Assembly (NCBI GenBank): GCA_963767835.1
Contig: CAVYFY010000015.1
Coordinates: forward strand, 372,001 to 436,000
Direction of reading: 5' to 3'
From: SIAQ01 sp963767835
GTDB taxonomy: Bacteria; Planctomycetota; Planctomycetia; Gemmatales; Gemmataceae
Length of the DNA stretch: 64,000 nt
The stretch's first letter is position 1, and the number at the start of each line of letters is the position of its first letter. The notes under the pieces were generated by a model, which saw nothing but the letters and a program-made list of their open reading frames with translations, ran no database searches and was not told where the DNA came from. Shown piece by piece: positions 14,553 through 24,636 of the stretch. Position numbers and translations under genes: made by a program.

Positions 14553-15959
14553 ATGGCAACTGCCAGCACGCTGGTTAAAACCGGATTGAGCTCCTTTGGG
14601 CAAAGCCGGCTGGCCTCCGTTTTCAAGATCAAGGAACTGCGCCAAAAAATCTTCATCACGCTCCTCTTCCTCGCCATCTATCGCATCGGCTTCCATATCC
14701 CCGTGCCGATGATCAACCAGATCGAGATGTCGAACGCCATGCGCGGCAATGAGGAAGGTCTCTTGGGCATGATCTCGCTCTTCTCCGGCGGGAACCTGAG
14801 CCAAAGCACCATCTTCGGCCTTGGCATCATGCCCTATATCTCGGCGTCGATCATCTTTCAGCTGTTGGCAAGCGTCTGGCCGCCCCTGGAGAAGCTGCAA
14901 AAGGAAGGCGAGGCCGGACGCAAGAAGATCAATGAATACACGCGCTATGCCACGGTCGTCATATGCATCTTCCAGGCGTGGATGTGGGTCTCAACATTGG
15001 TGCGCGCCAAACAGGATGGAGGGATGGGACTTGCCGTCCCGGGCTATGACACCTTCTTTTTCACGATAACCACCATCATTATCATGACGACGGGCACCGT
15101 GTTCTTGATGTGGATCGGCGAGCAGATCGATGAGTACGGCGTGGGCAACGGCATCAGCCTCTTGATCATGGCCGGCATCGTTTGCCGCATCCCCGACGCA
15201 ACCTACAGCCTGCTCTTCGAAAAAGGTCATCTTCGCCCTGGGGTCTGGATGCTGGGCGGCTCGGGCTCGGGGGCCGACATCAGCTTGGAGAAGATTCTCG
15301 TCCTCATCTTCCTGTTCGTCTCGGTGGTTATCGGCGTCATCGCCATCACCAAGGCCCAGCGCCGCATCCCCACGCAGTCCGCCAAGCACGTGCGCGGCCG
15401 GCGCGTCTACGGCGGCACGCGCAACTTCCTGCCCTTGCGGCTCAATCAATCGGGCGTAATGCCGGTCATCTTCGCTTCAAGCCTTTTGATCCTGCCGACT
15501 GCGGGCTTCCGGATCATTGGGCAAACGTTCCCCGGCGCCAACTGGGCCCACAACATGGCCCACGCCATGGAACGCCAGGGTTATCTGTACAACCTGCTTT
15601 ACGTCATGCTGATCTACTTCTTCTGCTATTTCTGGACCGCCATCACCTTCAATCCCAAGGACATCGCCAACAACCTCAAGGATTACGGCAGCTTCATCCC
15701 CGGCTATCGCCCCGGCAAGCGCACGGCCGATTACCTGGAGAAAGTCATCCGGCGGATTACCTACGTCGGCGCCGCCTTTCTCGCGGTGGTGGCGATCATT
15801 CCGAGCCTGATCTCGTCGGCGCTCGAGGTCAACTACACGGTCGCCAGCTTTTACGGCGGCACCGGCCTGTTGATCGTCATCAGCGTCGCTCTCGACCTGG
15901 TGCAAAAAATCAACAGCCATCTGGTGATGCGCAACTATCCGGGCCTGACCGAAGATTGA
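14553..15959 (+). CDS. secY: Preprotein translocase subunit SecY
   Basis: 468 residues from ATG 14553 (GAGGAA upstream). About ten membrane segments. Landmarks are FSGGNLSQSTIFGLGIMPYI (channel plug region), GNGISLLIMAGIV, RQ-type cytosolic loop with AQRRIPTQSAKHVRGRRVYG, LNQSGVMPVIFASSLLILP and a C-terminal PGYRPGKRTADYLEKV. It forms the protein-conducting channel of the inner membrane with SecE and SecG. Last gene before a terminator. Confidence 0.96.
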   Translation: MATASTLVKTGLSSFGQSRLASVFKIKELRQKIFITLLFLAIYRIGFHIPVPMINQIEMSNAMRGNEEGLLGMISLFSGGNLSQSTIFGLGIMPYISASIIFQLLASVWPPLEKLQKEGEAGRKKINEYTRYATVVICIFQAWMWVSTLVRAKQDGGMGLAVPGYDTFFFTITTIIIMTTGTVFLMWIGEQIDEYGVGNGISLLIMAGIVCRIPDATYSLLFEKGHLRPGVWMLGGSGSGADISLEKILVLIFLFVSVVIGVIAITKAQRRIPTQSAKHVRGRRVYGGTRNFLPLRLNQSGVMPVIFASSLLILPTAGFRIIGQTFPGANWAHNMAHAMERQGYLYNLLYVMLIYFFCYFWTAITFNPKDIANNLKDYGSFIPGYRPGKRTADYLEKVIRRITYVGAAFLAVVAIIPSLISSALEVNYTVASFYGGTGLLIVISVALDLVQKINSHLVMRNYPGLTED

Positions 15960-16014
15960 TACGACCTAAGCCCCAGGATAAGCGCAGCGTTCCTGGGGGT
16001 TGACGCAGAGCCGC

Positions 16015-16053
16015 AACCCGACCCGCGACATTCGGCGTCGGGTTTCTTTTTTT
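16015..16053 (+). terminator. Intrinsic terminator after secY
   Basis: Stem AACCCGAC / GTCGGGTT (16015-16022, 16037-16044) followed by TCTTTTTTT. It marks the end of the rplD-secY unit, so adk and map probably have their own promoter. Confidence 0.85.
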
Positions 16054-16139
16054 GTTGACGCCTGCGGACCTTGCTGCGAGCATCCACGTTTCCGAAAATG
16101 AAAGCTGCGTGAAACTCTCCAAAGTCGGCATGCAAGAAA

Positions 16140-16804
16140 ATGGTTACGCGTATGCGCCTGATCATGATCGGCCCACCGGGCAGCGGCAAGGGAACGCAGG
16201 CCAAGCTGTTGAGCCTGCGCATGAATCTGGTTCACATCTCCACCGGGGACATCCTGCGCGATGCGGTCGCCCGGGACACTCCCGAGGGGCGGCGCGCAAA
16301 CCGTTTATGGCGGCCGGGCAGCTCGTCGCGGATGAAGTAGTCAACGAGATCGTCAACGCCCGTTTTCGCGGCAAGGATAAGCCATTGCACTTCATCATGG
16401 ATGGCTACCCGCGCACGCTTGAACAGGCGTTTTCCTTCGATAAGGTCCTGGCAGAAACGGGCCTGCCGTTGACGGCGGCGGTGTTCCTCAATGTCGAGGA
16501 CGAGGAAATCGTGCGCCGGCTGGGGGGGCGCTGGACCTGCCCCAACCAGGCCTGCAAGGCGATTTACCACACGATCACCAAGCCGCCCCGAGATGCCGGC
16601 GTCTGCGATCTGTGCAAGACGGCCCTCGTCCAGCGCGAAGACGACAAGCCGGAGACGATCCGCCAGCGCTTGCAGGTCTTTCACGCCAGCCATGACGATA
16701 TCCTGCGGCACTACCGCGAGTTCGGCGTGTTGATCGAGGTGCAGGGCGAGGGGGATGTGGAGGCCATCAATGCCAACATCATCAGGGCGTTGACGCGCAG
16801 GTGA
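16140..16804 (+). CDS. adk: Adenylate kinase, zinc-lid type (frame break near 16297)
   Basis: Interconverts ATP+AMP and 2 ADP. P-loop GPPGSGKGTQ near residues 10-19, then ISTGDILRDAVARDTPEG. A missing base at about 16297 (GC-AAA) breaks the frame, and the protein resumes as KPFMAAGQLVADEVVNEIV with the NMP-binding DGYPRT. The LID has CPNQAC and CDLC, the four cysteines of zinc-containing Adk. About 221 residues in all. Adk is essential, so the break is probably a sequence error. The start is ATG 16140, though ATG 16152 is possible. Confidence 0.9.
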
Positions 16805-16845
16805 GTACGATTTATTGGTTTTCGGGTTTCTAATGCGCGAAATCC

Positions 16846-16924
16846 GGGAGAGCGAGGCTCCCGCCGAGCCGTGAACCCTGAGGATTCCTGACGCTTCACG
16901 GCTCGGCAGGAGCCTCGCCCTCCC
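16846..16924. repeat. GGGAGGGCGAGGCTCC palindrome, copy 1
   Basis: Arms 16846-16875 and 16895-16924 pair at 28 of 30 positions (GGGAGAGCGAGGCTCCCGCC against GGCAGGAGCCTCGCCCTCCC and further). Same family as the outer arms at 56889-57052. It separates adk and map. Confidence 0.8.
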
Positions 16925-16941
16925 GACAGGGAACGGAAGAG

Positions 16942-17761
16942 GTGCAGACGGTGTTTCGACAGTTTTTTTCCAGTGCGCCGGAGCTGAAGTCGGCTCGCGA
17001 GATCGGCCTGATGCGCGAAGCGGGCAAGATCGTCGCCGAGGCGCATCGTTTATGCCGCGAGATGGCCAAGCCCGGCACGCGCACCATCGAGATCGACCGC
17101 GCCGTCGATGCCCTTTACGCCAGATACGGCGCGACTCCCCTCTTCAAGGGCTACGCCGGCTCCAATCCGAAAGTCCCCTTCCCCGCTTCCACCTGCATCT
17201 CACTCAATGAGCAGGTCGTGCACGGCATTCCCAGCCAGCGCGAAATCCGCGACGGCGACATCATCAAGATCGACACCGCCTGCAAGCTGAACGGCTGGTG
17301 CGCCGACGCCGCCGTCAGCATCCCCGTCGGCACCGTCAGGCCGGAACGCCAACGGCTCATCGCCACCGGGCAGCGCGTCCTCGCCATCGCCATGGAAGAG
17401 CTGACCAAGCGCCGCTGGTGGTCCGAGATCGCCGGGCACATGCAGCGCCTGCGCCGAGCAGGCGGGGTACAGCGTCGTGGAGCAATACGTCGGCCACGGC
17501 ATCGGCCGCATCATGCACGAAAACCCGCAGGTGCCCAACTACGTCATCAAGAACTACAAGGAGCTGCGCAAGACCGATTTCCGCCTGGAGCCCGGCCTGG
17601 TCCTCGCCGTCGAGCCGATGGTCAACATGGGGAGCGCCGAGACGCGCGTCCTGAACGACCAATGGACCGTCGTAACCAAGGACGGCTTGCCCAGCGTGCA
17701 TGTCGAGCACACGCTGGCCCTGACCGCCAACGGTGTGATCGTCGTGACGGCGGATGGTTAA
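16942..17761 (+). CDS. map: Methionine aminopeptidase type I (frame break at 17446)
   Basis: Removes the initiator methionine. Starts at GTG 16942 after GGAAGAG. The first part carries ARYGATPLFKGYAGSNPKVP, CISLNEQVVHGIPSQREIRD and the metal ligands KID and CAD (IKIDTACKLNGWCADAAVSI). One extra base at about 17446 breaks the frame. The rest gives EQYVGHGIGRIMHENPQVPN, LAVEPMVNMG and SVHVEHTLALT, supplying the His and two Glu ligands. All five ligands are therefore present. About 273 residues. secY-adk-map is the usual order. The alpha-operon genes (infA, rpsM, rpoA) do not follow here. Confidence 0.9.
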
Positions 17762-17771
17762 ACGCAAGCGG

Positions 17772-18201
17772 TCAGAGCGTCCAATCCTCGATGGCGAGTC
17801 CGGGAACTTTGCCGAAATCGCGCCCGTTGCGCGTCAGAACGGTCAATCCGTGGCTCAGAGCGATTGAGGCAATCCGCAGATCCATCGTTGACACCCGAAT
17901 CCGATTTGCCACCAAGCCATCAAATATCGTTGAGGCGTTTGCGCCGAAGGGGAGCACCAGGCGCAGCGGCAAACGCCGAGAGCACGCGATCCAGCATCTG
18001 GTAGCCGCGCACGACATCGGCCGATTTTTTGGATTGCGCGAGATAGGTTTGACAACCGAGCACTTGTTCGTGGAAGCTGACAATACAGAAGGTCAGGTCG
18101 GAGCGAGGAACCTGGGCGATTCGTGCCATCAGTGCGGCGAACTCAGGCCCGGACTGCTTTTGAAGGATGCTGATATGATCGGTATCCAGCAGAAACTTCA
18201 T
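17772..18201 (-). CDS. VapC-like PIN-domain toxin (frame break near 17965)
   Basis: Predicted RNase of a type II toxin-antitoxin pair. Starts MKFLLDTDHISILQ at 18201, with acidic D6 and E45. After VLSAF the frame breaks near 17965 and resumes LVLPFGANASTIFDGLVANR, then STMDLRIASIALSHG and LTRNGRDFGKVPGLAIEDW, supplying the remaining PIN aspartates. About 142 residues when joined. Its ATG overlaps the antitoxin stop (ATGA). The break may be a sequencing error, as elsewhere, or a true inactivation; the sequence alone cannot decide. Confidence 0.8.
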
Positions 18202-18407
18202 GGCGCCTGGTCCTCGGCTGGCCGATCCGCTTGTCGGATAGCTCGACCGTGAGCCAATACCTCGTCGAAGGCTGGTTCGTCCTTCATGGAACCAATGACG
18301 CGGTCCAGCCAATCGGGGGCTGGTTTGCGCGTGGCTATTGCGGTCTGCAGTTCGCGCACTGCTTCTTCGAGCGAGGTCATTCGTTGTTCAAGCGTCAGTG
18401 GCGACAT
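18198..18407 (-). CDS. VapB-like antitoxin
   Basis: 69 residues, MSPLTLEQRMTSLEEAVREL and onwards, preceded by AAGGAGG. The first half looks like a helical coiled segment. The C-terminal half (WLDRVIGSMKDEPAFDEVLA) resembles the toxin-wrapping tails of small antitoxins. No clear DNA-binding domain was recognised. The 4-bp overlap with the downstream PIN toxin is the main evidence for its role. Confidence 0.65.
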   Translation of the reverse strand: MSPLTLEQRMTSLEEAVRELQTAIATRKPAPDWLDRVIGSMKDEPAFDEVLAHGRAIRQADRPAEDQAP

Positions 18408-18433
18408 GGCTGGCCTCCTTGCTCTATGCTAGG

Positions 18434-19261
18434 CTAGTGCGAGTTGGTTTGCAATGGCGTCACGGCAAGCGGTGGCGGCGCGATTGGCGGCGGGTTGTTC
18501 GCCGAATCGGCGTTTGCTTGCCGGCGATAGAATTCCTCGCTGGTCAATTCATCGGCATAACGCTTCATCTGCGACGCCTTCCGTTCAAGCCGCAGCCGCG
18601 CTTCCTTTTCCTCCGTTACCACTGCAAGTCGCGCATATTCGCTGGCCGCGAAGAGCAGAACTCCGCGATGCGCCGGGGAAACGGAGCCGGGCTCCAGGCC
18701 GTAATCGCCGAGGGTTCGCGACGCATCGGGCCAGGACGAACCAGCCAATTCGGAGTGAGGCATCACGGGGATGAGTTCCCACCACCTCGCCTTGCCATAC
18801 ACGCGCTCCACGCCGAGCAGGACATCGATCGCCATTTCCTGCTCGAACCGGTCGGCACGAATCCAGGACGTCCGGTGCTGATCCTCGCCGGGCTTGATTT
18901 CGACGGTGAGAAAGCCCGGGCGATAAACGCGCACGATGACAGAATGCTCGGCACGCACCTCGGCCAAAGTCAACGTCGTTTTTTCCTCCGACTTTCCAAT
19001 CACGATCCCCTCGGCACGGGTCGCAGGTTGGCTGTGCTGAGCCGGCATAAGGCCGCGCTCGTCGAGCGGAATGGCTGAGAGCGTATAGCGTGCCTTGGGT
19101 TCGAGCCGTTTGAATTCCTCAATATCAACGCGAAATGCCCGCGCGGCGCCGTCGGGATTGGGAATGATCTGTTCCGAAATGAAATCCGGCTTGGGAATGA
19201 CGAGCGCCGGCGTCGCGCAGCTCGGCAACAGAACGGCGGCAAGGATCAACAGGCGTTTCAC
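18434..19261 (-). CDS. Lipoprotein of unknown function (paralogue A)
   Basis: 275 residues from GTG 19261 (GAGGAA upstream). The N terminus MKRLLILAAVLLPSCATP ends in a lipobox with the cysteine at 15, so it is probably a lipid-anchored envelope protein. The body holds AARAFRVDIEEFKRLEP, AIPLDERGLMPAQ and VRVYRPGFLTVEIKPG. The last 60 residues are helical and charged, ending in a Pro-rich tail. It is clearly related to the next gene upstream (19286-20020). No known domain recognised. Confidence 0.7.
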   Translation of the reverse strand: MKRLLILAAVLLPSCATPALVIPKPDFISEQIIPNPDGAARAFRVDIEEFKRLEPKARYTLSAIPLDERGLMPAQHSQPATRAEGIVIGKSEEKTTLTLAEVRAEHSVIVRVYRPGFLTVEIKPGEDQHRTSWIRADRFEQEMAIDVLLGVERVYGKARWWELIPVMPHSELAGSSWPDASRTLGDYGLEPGSVSPAHRGVLLFAASEYARLAVVTEEKEARLRLERKASQMKRYADELTSEEFYRRQANADSANNPPPIAPPPLAVTPLQTNSH

Positions 19262-19285
19262 GGGGATTCCTCGGACGTGCCTCGA

Positions 19286-20020
19286 TCAGATGCCCGGAGT
19301 CGCGGGGCCGACGCCACCGTGGATGCGGTAGGGCGTCATGTGCGTCGGCAGCGGCTCGGCGTAATTGCGCAGGAAGATTGCCTTTTGCTGCAATCGTTCG
19401 CGCACCGCCGTCATGTTGGCCGATCCCGCGGCGGGGCTGCTGGCCAATCGCTGGTATTCGCTCGACGCGAACATGAGCGAATCGTACTGCGACTTCGACA
19501 CGGTGCCAGGCTGGAAGCTCGGCTTTTCTTTGCGGTCCCACCACGTTCCATTGCTGGATTCGCTTCCCGGCACGGCGAGCAGATCGTCAACCGCTCTTTC
19601 TTGCGACAAAAGATCGGGGGCCGGCGCCCATTTCGGACTGCGCGCTTTGTCCCAGGCTTTGACTTCCTTGGTCTGATAGCCGGGCCGATAGAGCCGAACA
19701 TTCATCGTATAGAGATTGCGCTCGTGCTCGGCGCCGCGGCCGATCTTGAGCGGATCGTAAATGCCGGTCGCCGGCGCCACTTCGAGTTGGCTCGGCACCA
19801 GGCCGCCGCGGTCGATCGGAATGCGCATCAGCGTGAATTCGGACGTGCTCGGCTGCGGCTTGCGTTCGGTCGTGTCGATGTCAACACGGAAGGCGTGGGC
19901 GCTGCCGTCCTCATTCTCGATCGGCTGCTGCGGCGTGTAAACGAGGTCCGGATAGGCGTAGGCCAGGCAGCCCGTGAGATTGGGCGCGAGAATCAGAGCG
20001 AAGATCAAGCGGCGCAACAT
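19286..20020 (-). CDS. Lipoprotein of unknown function (paralogue B)
   Basis: 244 residues with lipobox LTGC at 15-18. Shared blocks with the neighbour at 18434 are SAHAFRVDIDTTERKP, RIPIDRGGLVPSQ, VRLYRPGYQTKEVKAW and a matching C-terminal SLMFASSEYQRLA, so the two arose by duplication. They are 24 bp apart on the same strand and probably co-transcribed. Function unknown. Confidence 0.7.
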   Translation of the reverse strand: MLRRLIFALILAPNLTGCLAYAYPDLVYTPQQPIENEDGSAHAFRVDIDTTERKPQPSTSEFTLMRIPIDRGGLVPSQLEVAPATGIYDPLKIGRGAEHERNLYTMNVRLYRPGYQTKEVKAWDKARSPKWAPAPDLLSQERAVDDLLAVPGSESSNGTWWDRKEKPSFQPGTVSKSQYDSLMFASSEYQRLASSPAAGSANMTAVRERLQQKAIFLRNYAEPLPTHMTPYRIHGGVGPATPGI

Positions 20021-20248
20021 GGCACACCCTCGGGCGAAGGACGCGGCATAGAACGGGCCAGTTGATATGATGGCGGGCCCGGCGTGTCAAGTGGAATCGC
20101 GAGGAGAGGGCCGAAAGTCAAGCTTGGTTGCGAGTGGCCTGCTTGCCGGGCGCTTCGGTTCGTTGCCAGGGCGGGGGTGTGGTTGTGTCGATGAAACGAA
20201 TCGGCGCAACGCATTGATGCACAAGGGAGTCCTGCGCGAAAATTCGTT

Positions 20249-21592
20249 TCACGGCGTTCCGATCAGGAATACGCGGACATCCATGACGTTGGTCTGCGTC
20301 AAGCCGGTGATGAAGAGATCGCCGGTTTTTTGGAAGAAGTGATAGGCGTCATGGCGCTCGAGGAAATCCTGGCCATTGAGGCCGAGCTGGGCGGCGCGCT
20401 GGAGGGTGGCGGCGGCGGCGACGGCGCCGGCGGCGTCGGTGGGGCCGTCCTCGCCGTCGGTGCCGCCCGACAGGATCGCGACGTTTGGCATCATGCCGAG
20501 TTTCAAGAGCGCGGCGAGAACGAATTCCTGATTGCGGCCTCCCTTGCCGGGATGGTCGCTCAAGGTAACCGTGGTTTCGCCGCCGCTCAACAGGCATGCC
20601 GGCGCGGCAATCGGCACACCGTCAACACGGATGCTGCGCAATGCCAGCGTGGAACACAGCGACTTCGCGTGTCTCGCCGTCCATGCATGAGCCCAGATTG
20701 AGCACGCGATAGCCGAGGTTCTCGGCGCACGCCTGAGCGGTCGACATCGCCTTGACGTTGCTGCCGAGCACGAGATTGTGGATGTGGGCCGGCAGGGACT
20801 TGGGCGTCTCGGTGATTTTCCCGGCAGCGCCATTGCGCAGATGATGCCACACCGTCTGCGGAACCTGGTTGCGCAGCGGATAGCGCTCCAGAATCGCCAG
20901 CGTCTCGGCAAAAGTCGAGGGATCAGGGGCGGTCGGGCCCGAGGCGATCACATCGAGCGGATCGCCGATCACGTCGGAGATGATCAAGCTGTAGAGTGCC
21001 TTGCCAGCGAACGCCTGGGCGAGTCGGCCGCCCTTAATCGCGCTGAGGTGCTTGCGGACGGCGTTCATTTCGTTGATGGTGGCGCCGCAATGGTGCAGCA
21101 ACCGGGTGACGGCAAGTTTATCGGCCAGGGAGATGCCTGAGGCCGGTGCGGGCAGGAGCGCCGAGCCGCCGCCGGAAAGCAGGCACAAGGCGACGTCTTC
21201 GGGGGCGGCGATTCCGCCAGCCGCAGCATTTCCAGGGCGCCAGCGACGCCATCGGCGGTGGGAAAATTGGTCGCCGACGGCCGGGCCGCGTGGAGGCGGA
21301 TTTTCCGCAATTGCTCCGCTCTCCCTTCTTGGGGAGAGGGGCAGGGGGTGAGGGGATCGGCGGGAACATTCACGATTCCCTCGACACGGTCGAGCCGATC
21401 GGCGAGGGCATGTTCGACGGCCGCCGCCATCGCTGCCCCCGCCTTGCCGGCGCCGAGAACCAGGATGCGCGGGGCATTGTCCAGCACGTCGGCAAGATCG
21501 GCCAGGGCGCGCCGCACGAGCGGCCCCGGACGGGCGGCCGCCACTGCCGCCTGCCAGATCGTTCGGGCATCAGAACGCAGCTCGTCGGACAT
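20249..21592 (-). CDS. Glycerate 2-kinase, MOFRL family (two frame breaks)
   Basis: Phosphorylates D-glycerate to 2-phosphoglycerate. N-terminal RILVLGAGKAGAAMAAAVEH, then LLSGGGSALLPAPASGISLA, NAVRKHLSAIKGGRLAQAF and IASGPTAPDPSTF. The C-terminal MOFRL part gives LLSGGETTVTLSDHPGKGGR, NQEFVLAALLKL and ILSGGTDGEDGPTDAAG. Frame breaks near 21210 and 20643 split it into three readable pieces, about 445 residues in all. At residues about 80-91 it contains LTPCPSPQEGR, the translation of a C/G-rich repeat (21319-21356) absent from the family core. The ATG lies one base after the stop of the upstream gene, so the two are co-translated. Confidence 0.85.
21319..21356. repeat. C/G-rich in-gene palindromic repeat, copy A
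   Basis: CTCTCCCTTCTTGGGGAGAG followed by GGGCAGGGGGTGAGGGG. It lies in frame inside the glycerate kinase gene. Other copies are at 30227, 31330, 50919 and 54325. Confidence 0.75.
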
Positions 21593-21593
21593 G

Positions 21594-23870
21594 CTATTTC
21601 TTCTCGTCCTTCAGGGTTTCCGTCCGCGTACGCCGGCCGCGCCAGTCGTCTTTGCCCGAGAATTCGTAATGCACGATCGTGTTGCCCGGCAGCACGCGCA
21701 GCGGGTTCATGTTGATCCCGTTGGTCTTCGACTGATCCTGCCCATAGAGCACCTCGCGGCCTTTGACGCAGCGCAATTGCAGGTCCGTGTCGATAACCAG
21801 GAGTCCCTCGTGATTGAAGAGTTGAAGGCCATCGCTGCTGTAACGCATCCAGCCGACCCATTCGCCTTTTGGATCATAGCGCTGCACATCGCGCCATTCG
21901 CGCGGCACGCTCAGGCGTTGATCGACATAATTGGCGCGATATTCGATTTGCACCGCTCCCGGGAAAGCCAGGTCGGCGAGTAATGACGCATGAAATCTCT
22001 CGAGCTGGGCGAGTTCGAATCGGGTCCATTTGGCATCGGCGAGCGTCTTGCCGGTCCGAAGCGGCGCCAGGGTTTCGTTGGGGGTGGCGATGCCGAAGCG
22101 GACCAGCATCTGCCAGTCAGCCTTGACGCGGGCTTCGTTGGCGGGCGTGCGCGCCTTCTTCATCCAGTCGCGATGCTTCTGCGTGAAGAGCGGATCGCGC
22201 GTGAGTTTTGCGAAGTGCGCTTCGAACAAATGCCGTGCGGACCCATCCAGGTCCTTGCGCTTTTCGTCGAGCAACTCATCGATCAGCTTTTGCAGTCCGG
22301 CCAATTCCTTGCGGGATTCGTCCAGGATTCTGCGGGCGACGTCCTTCTCGAAGCTCTCCTTGGCGGCGGCGAGGGCGGCCTCGGCGTTCTGGGCCGACTT
22401 TTGCCAAACCGCCACCTGCGCATGGCGCACCTTGAGATGGAGAGCACATTTCGACAGGGCATCGACTTGCGGCTTCGTAAGGGCGCCAATCCGGCGAAGG
22501 ACGCGTCGCCGCAGAGGCGCTCGAGCACCTTTTTCCAGTCCGTCACGCGCATCTCGGTTTCGCCCAGGCCGTGAGCGATGTCGAGGAGCTTGCCGGCTTC
22601 GTCGTAGGTGCGTGATTCGCGATCGAGCGTGCAGACGGTGACGAACGCCGGCGCGGAATAAAAAGCCCCGTTGTGGACGAAGACGCCGATATCCACGCGA
22701 TTGGATTCCAGCGGCGAACCGGGCGACACCGGGCGACGCTCGTGCCAGGCGACCGTAATCTCGGCGACGGATGAATCCTCCTTCTTCGGCACGATCTTGA
22801 TCTTGTCCGGATCGCCGCGCAGGATCACCCACGTGTAGGTCAGCTTGTTCTTGTTGTGATCGAAGCTCTCGGCGGCGCTGACGACCAGGCGGTGCTTCTG
22901 CGCTTTGCCGCGATGGACACGGGCAATGCAGGACGGGGTGTTCGAGAGCACTTCGCCGACCATATCAAAGTAATCGACGCTCTGAAACGCCTTGTCCTCC
23001 TCGACGACGCTCAGCTTGACGATCGGGGGCAGCGAATTCAGCTGCAGGGCGTGGGCCTTCTGCACCATCGCCAGCTCATCAACCCAATTCCCCTCGAATA
23101 CGCTTGGGTGGGCCTTGCCGGTGAGGTATTCTTTGGGGTCCTTGAGATGCTTGTTGGTGGAGCGGAAGAGCATCTGGATGGTCGGCATGAGCGTGCCGGT
23201 CTCGGTCAGCAATTTCTTGACCTCGGGTCGAAACGCCGCCAGCACGGAGGGCATCATTTGCATGAACGGCTGATCGGAGCCCGAGGACCCCTGCGAGATG
23301 ATAAGGTAGGGGGTGTTGGTGGGATACAAGTCGCCGTAGCCTTCTTCGCGGGCGCCGGACGGCAGGATGAAGGCGCCGTTGTGGCCCGGATCATGATCGC
23401 GGTGCTCCGGATAGATGTATAGGTTATTTTTGGTATATTGGTTATAGAGGATGGCCAGGCCGAGAGGGGAGACGTAATAGGCGCGGGGGTTGCTGCCGCC
23501 GAGGTGGGCGGGCGCGGCGGTGGAGGAATTGCCGAAGGTGACGTGAGGCAGGATGAAGCGTTGGCCGGCCCAATGCTTGCCGAGCTTGACGTCGGCGGCC
23601 GAATATTTGAGGGGCGTCGAGCTGCGGGTAGGGGGCGAGGTTGAGCGGGGAATGATCGGCGTCACGGTTATCGTAGCAATCGCCGGCATTGCCCGCGGCC
23701 GTGCCGTCGCGCCACCATTGCCGCAGGAGGTCGCCCACTTTGCCGCCCCCGATGGCGATTGGCCTATCGCGCAACTTGTCGAGATCGATGGGCGGCTCGG
23801 GCTGCTGGAACGCAACCACGAAAGGCGCTGCCGCGGCCAACATGGCACAGGTGATGATGTGTGTTTTCAT
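21594..23870 (-). CDS. Secreted protein of unknown function (two frame breaks)
   Basis: The minus strand from ATG 23870 gives a signal peptide (MKTHIITCAMLAAAAPFVVA), then FQQPEPPIDLDKLRDRPIA. The frame breaks near 23615, continues KYSAADVKLGKHWAGQRFIL and breaks again near 22490, continuing LTKPQVDALSKCALHLKVRH to the stop at 21594. About 755 residues. The middle (VHRGKAQKHRLVVSAAESFD, LTYTWVILRGDPDKIKIVPK) resembles a PKD/Ig-like fold. The next part is a helical, charged stretch (AALAAAKESFEKDVARRILD). It is probably exported. Function not recognised. The gene for glycerate kinase starts one base after its stop. Confidence 0.65.
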
Positions 23871-24015
23871 GCCGCACCTGGAGTTTCTGTTTCCCATCCC
23901 ACTCTTGGCAAATAGAACATGAGTTCGCGCTCAAATGTTGCAGTGTGAGCAACGAATCGTCTTGTATTATACTCTTTCCGCGCAAAATTCTGAATGCAGC
24001 GAACCGGGGGCACAC

Positions 24016-24519
24016 GTGAACGGGCTGAGCACGCGCGATTTGGCTGGCGCTTGTCGAATTTTCATGGATTTGGCGTACCCGGATGGTGCGCGCACGATCC
24101 CTGAATTCAAGCTGCCCTATTACGAGATGACTGCGGAGCGCTCCCTGATCGAATTTCTGCCGCCGGCGCCGCTGTCGGTCGGCGTGTCGAAAACCCTTTC
24201 GCGCAACGCGGGCGGCATGTTCGGTTATGAATTCCGCCTCGGTTGCGCCGGCTACCAGCACCTGAAATTGCGCGTGCAGAGCATGGATCTTCACGACTGC
24301 GAGGTGTGGGTCTATTCGGTCGATACGCATGACGGCTTCAGCACGATCAAGCAACATCTCAGCCCCGATGACGCTCAAAAGTGGAAAGCCCTCGTCGAGC
24401 AAAATCGCAATCTGAAGCACGCCATCGAGCAAGCGCTCGCCACATCCGGATATCTCACACCCACGGCGCTCTTGCGCTTCGATCTGACGCCCGCTTCCTC
24501 AGCAACCGGGCTTGCGTAA
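24016..24519 (+). CDS. Hypothetical protein
   Basis: 167 residues from GTG 24016, chosen for the GGGGG just upstream. No signal peptide or membrane segment. Recognisable stretches are LAGACRIFMDLAYPDGARTI, SLIEFLPPAPLSVGVSKTLS and a helical end (DDAQKWKALVEQNRNLKHAI). No family recognised. It is divergent from the secreted protein at 21594-23870. A TATACT at 23968-23973 upstream could be its -10 box. Confidence 0.6.
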   Translation: MNGLSTRDLAGACRIFMDLAYPDGARTIPEFKLPYYEMTAERSLIEFLPPAPLSVGVSKTLSRNAGGMFGYEFRLGCAGYQHLKLRVQSMDLHDCEVWVYSVDTHDGFSTIKQHLSPDDAQKWKALVEQNRNLKHAIEQALATSGYLTPTALLRFDLTPASSATGLA

Positions 24520-24636
24520 AACCCTGCTGAAACGCACAATCGTCTGGCGAGCCGAGCCGCGTAAGCGGCCGGTTGAAGCGCCGGGTAAGCTGCTCCTTGC
24601 GAAGCGCTCGGACCCCTGGAAATCGCCGTCGATGGA

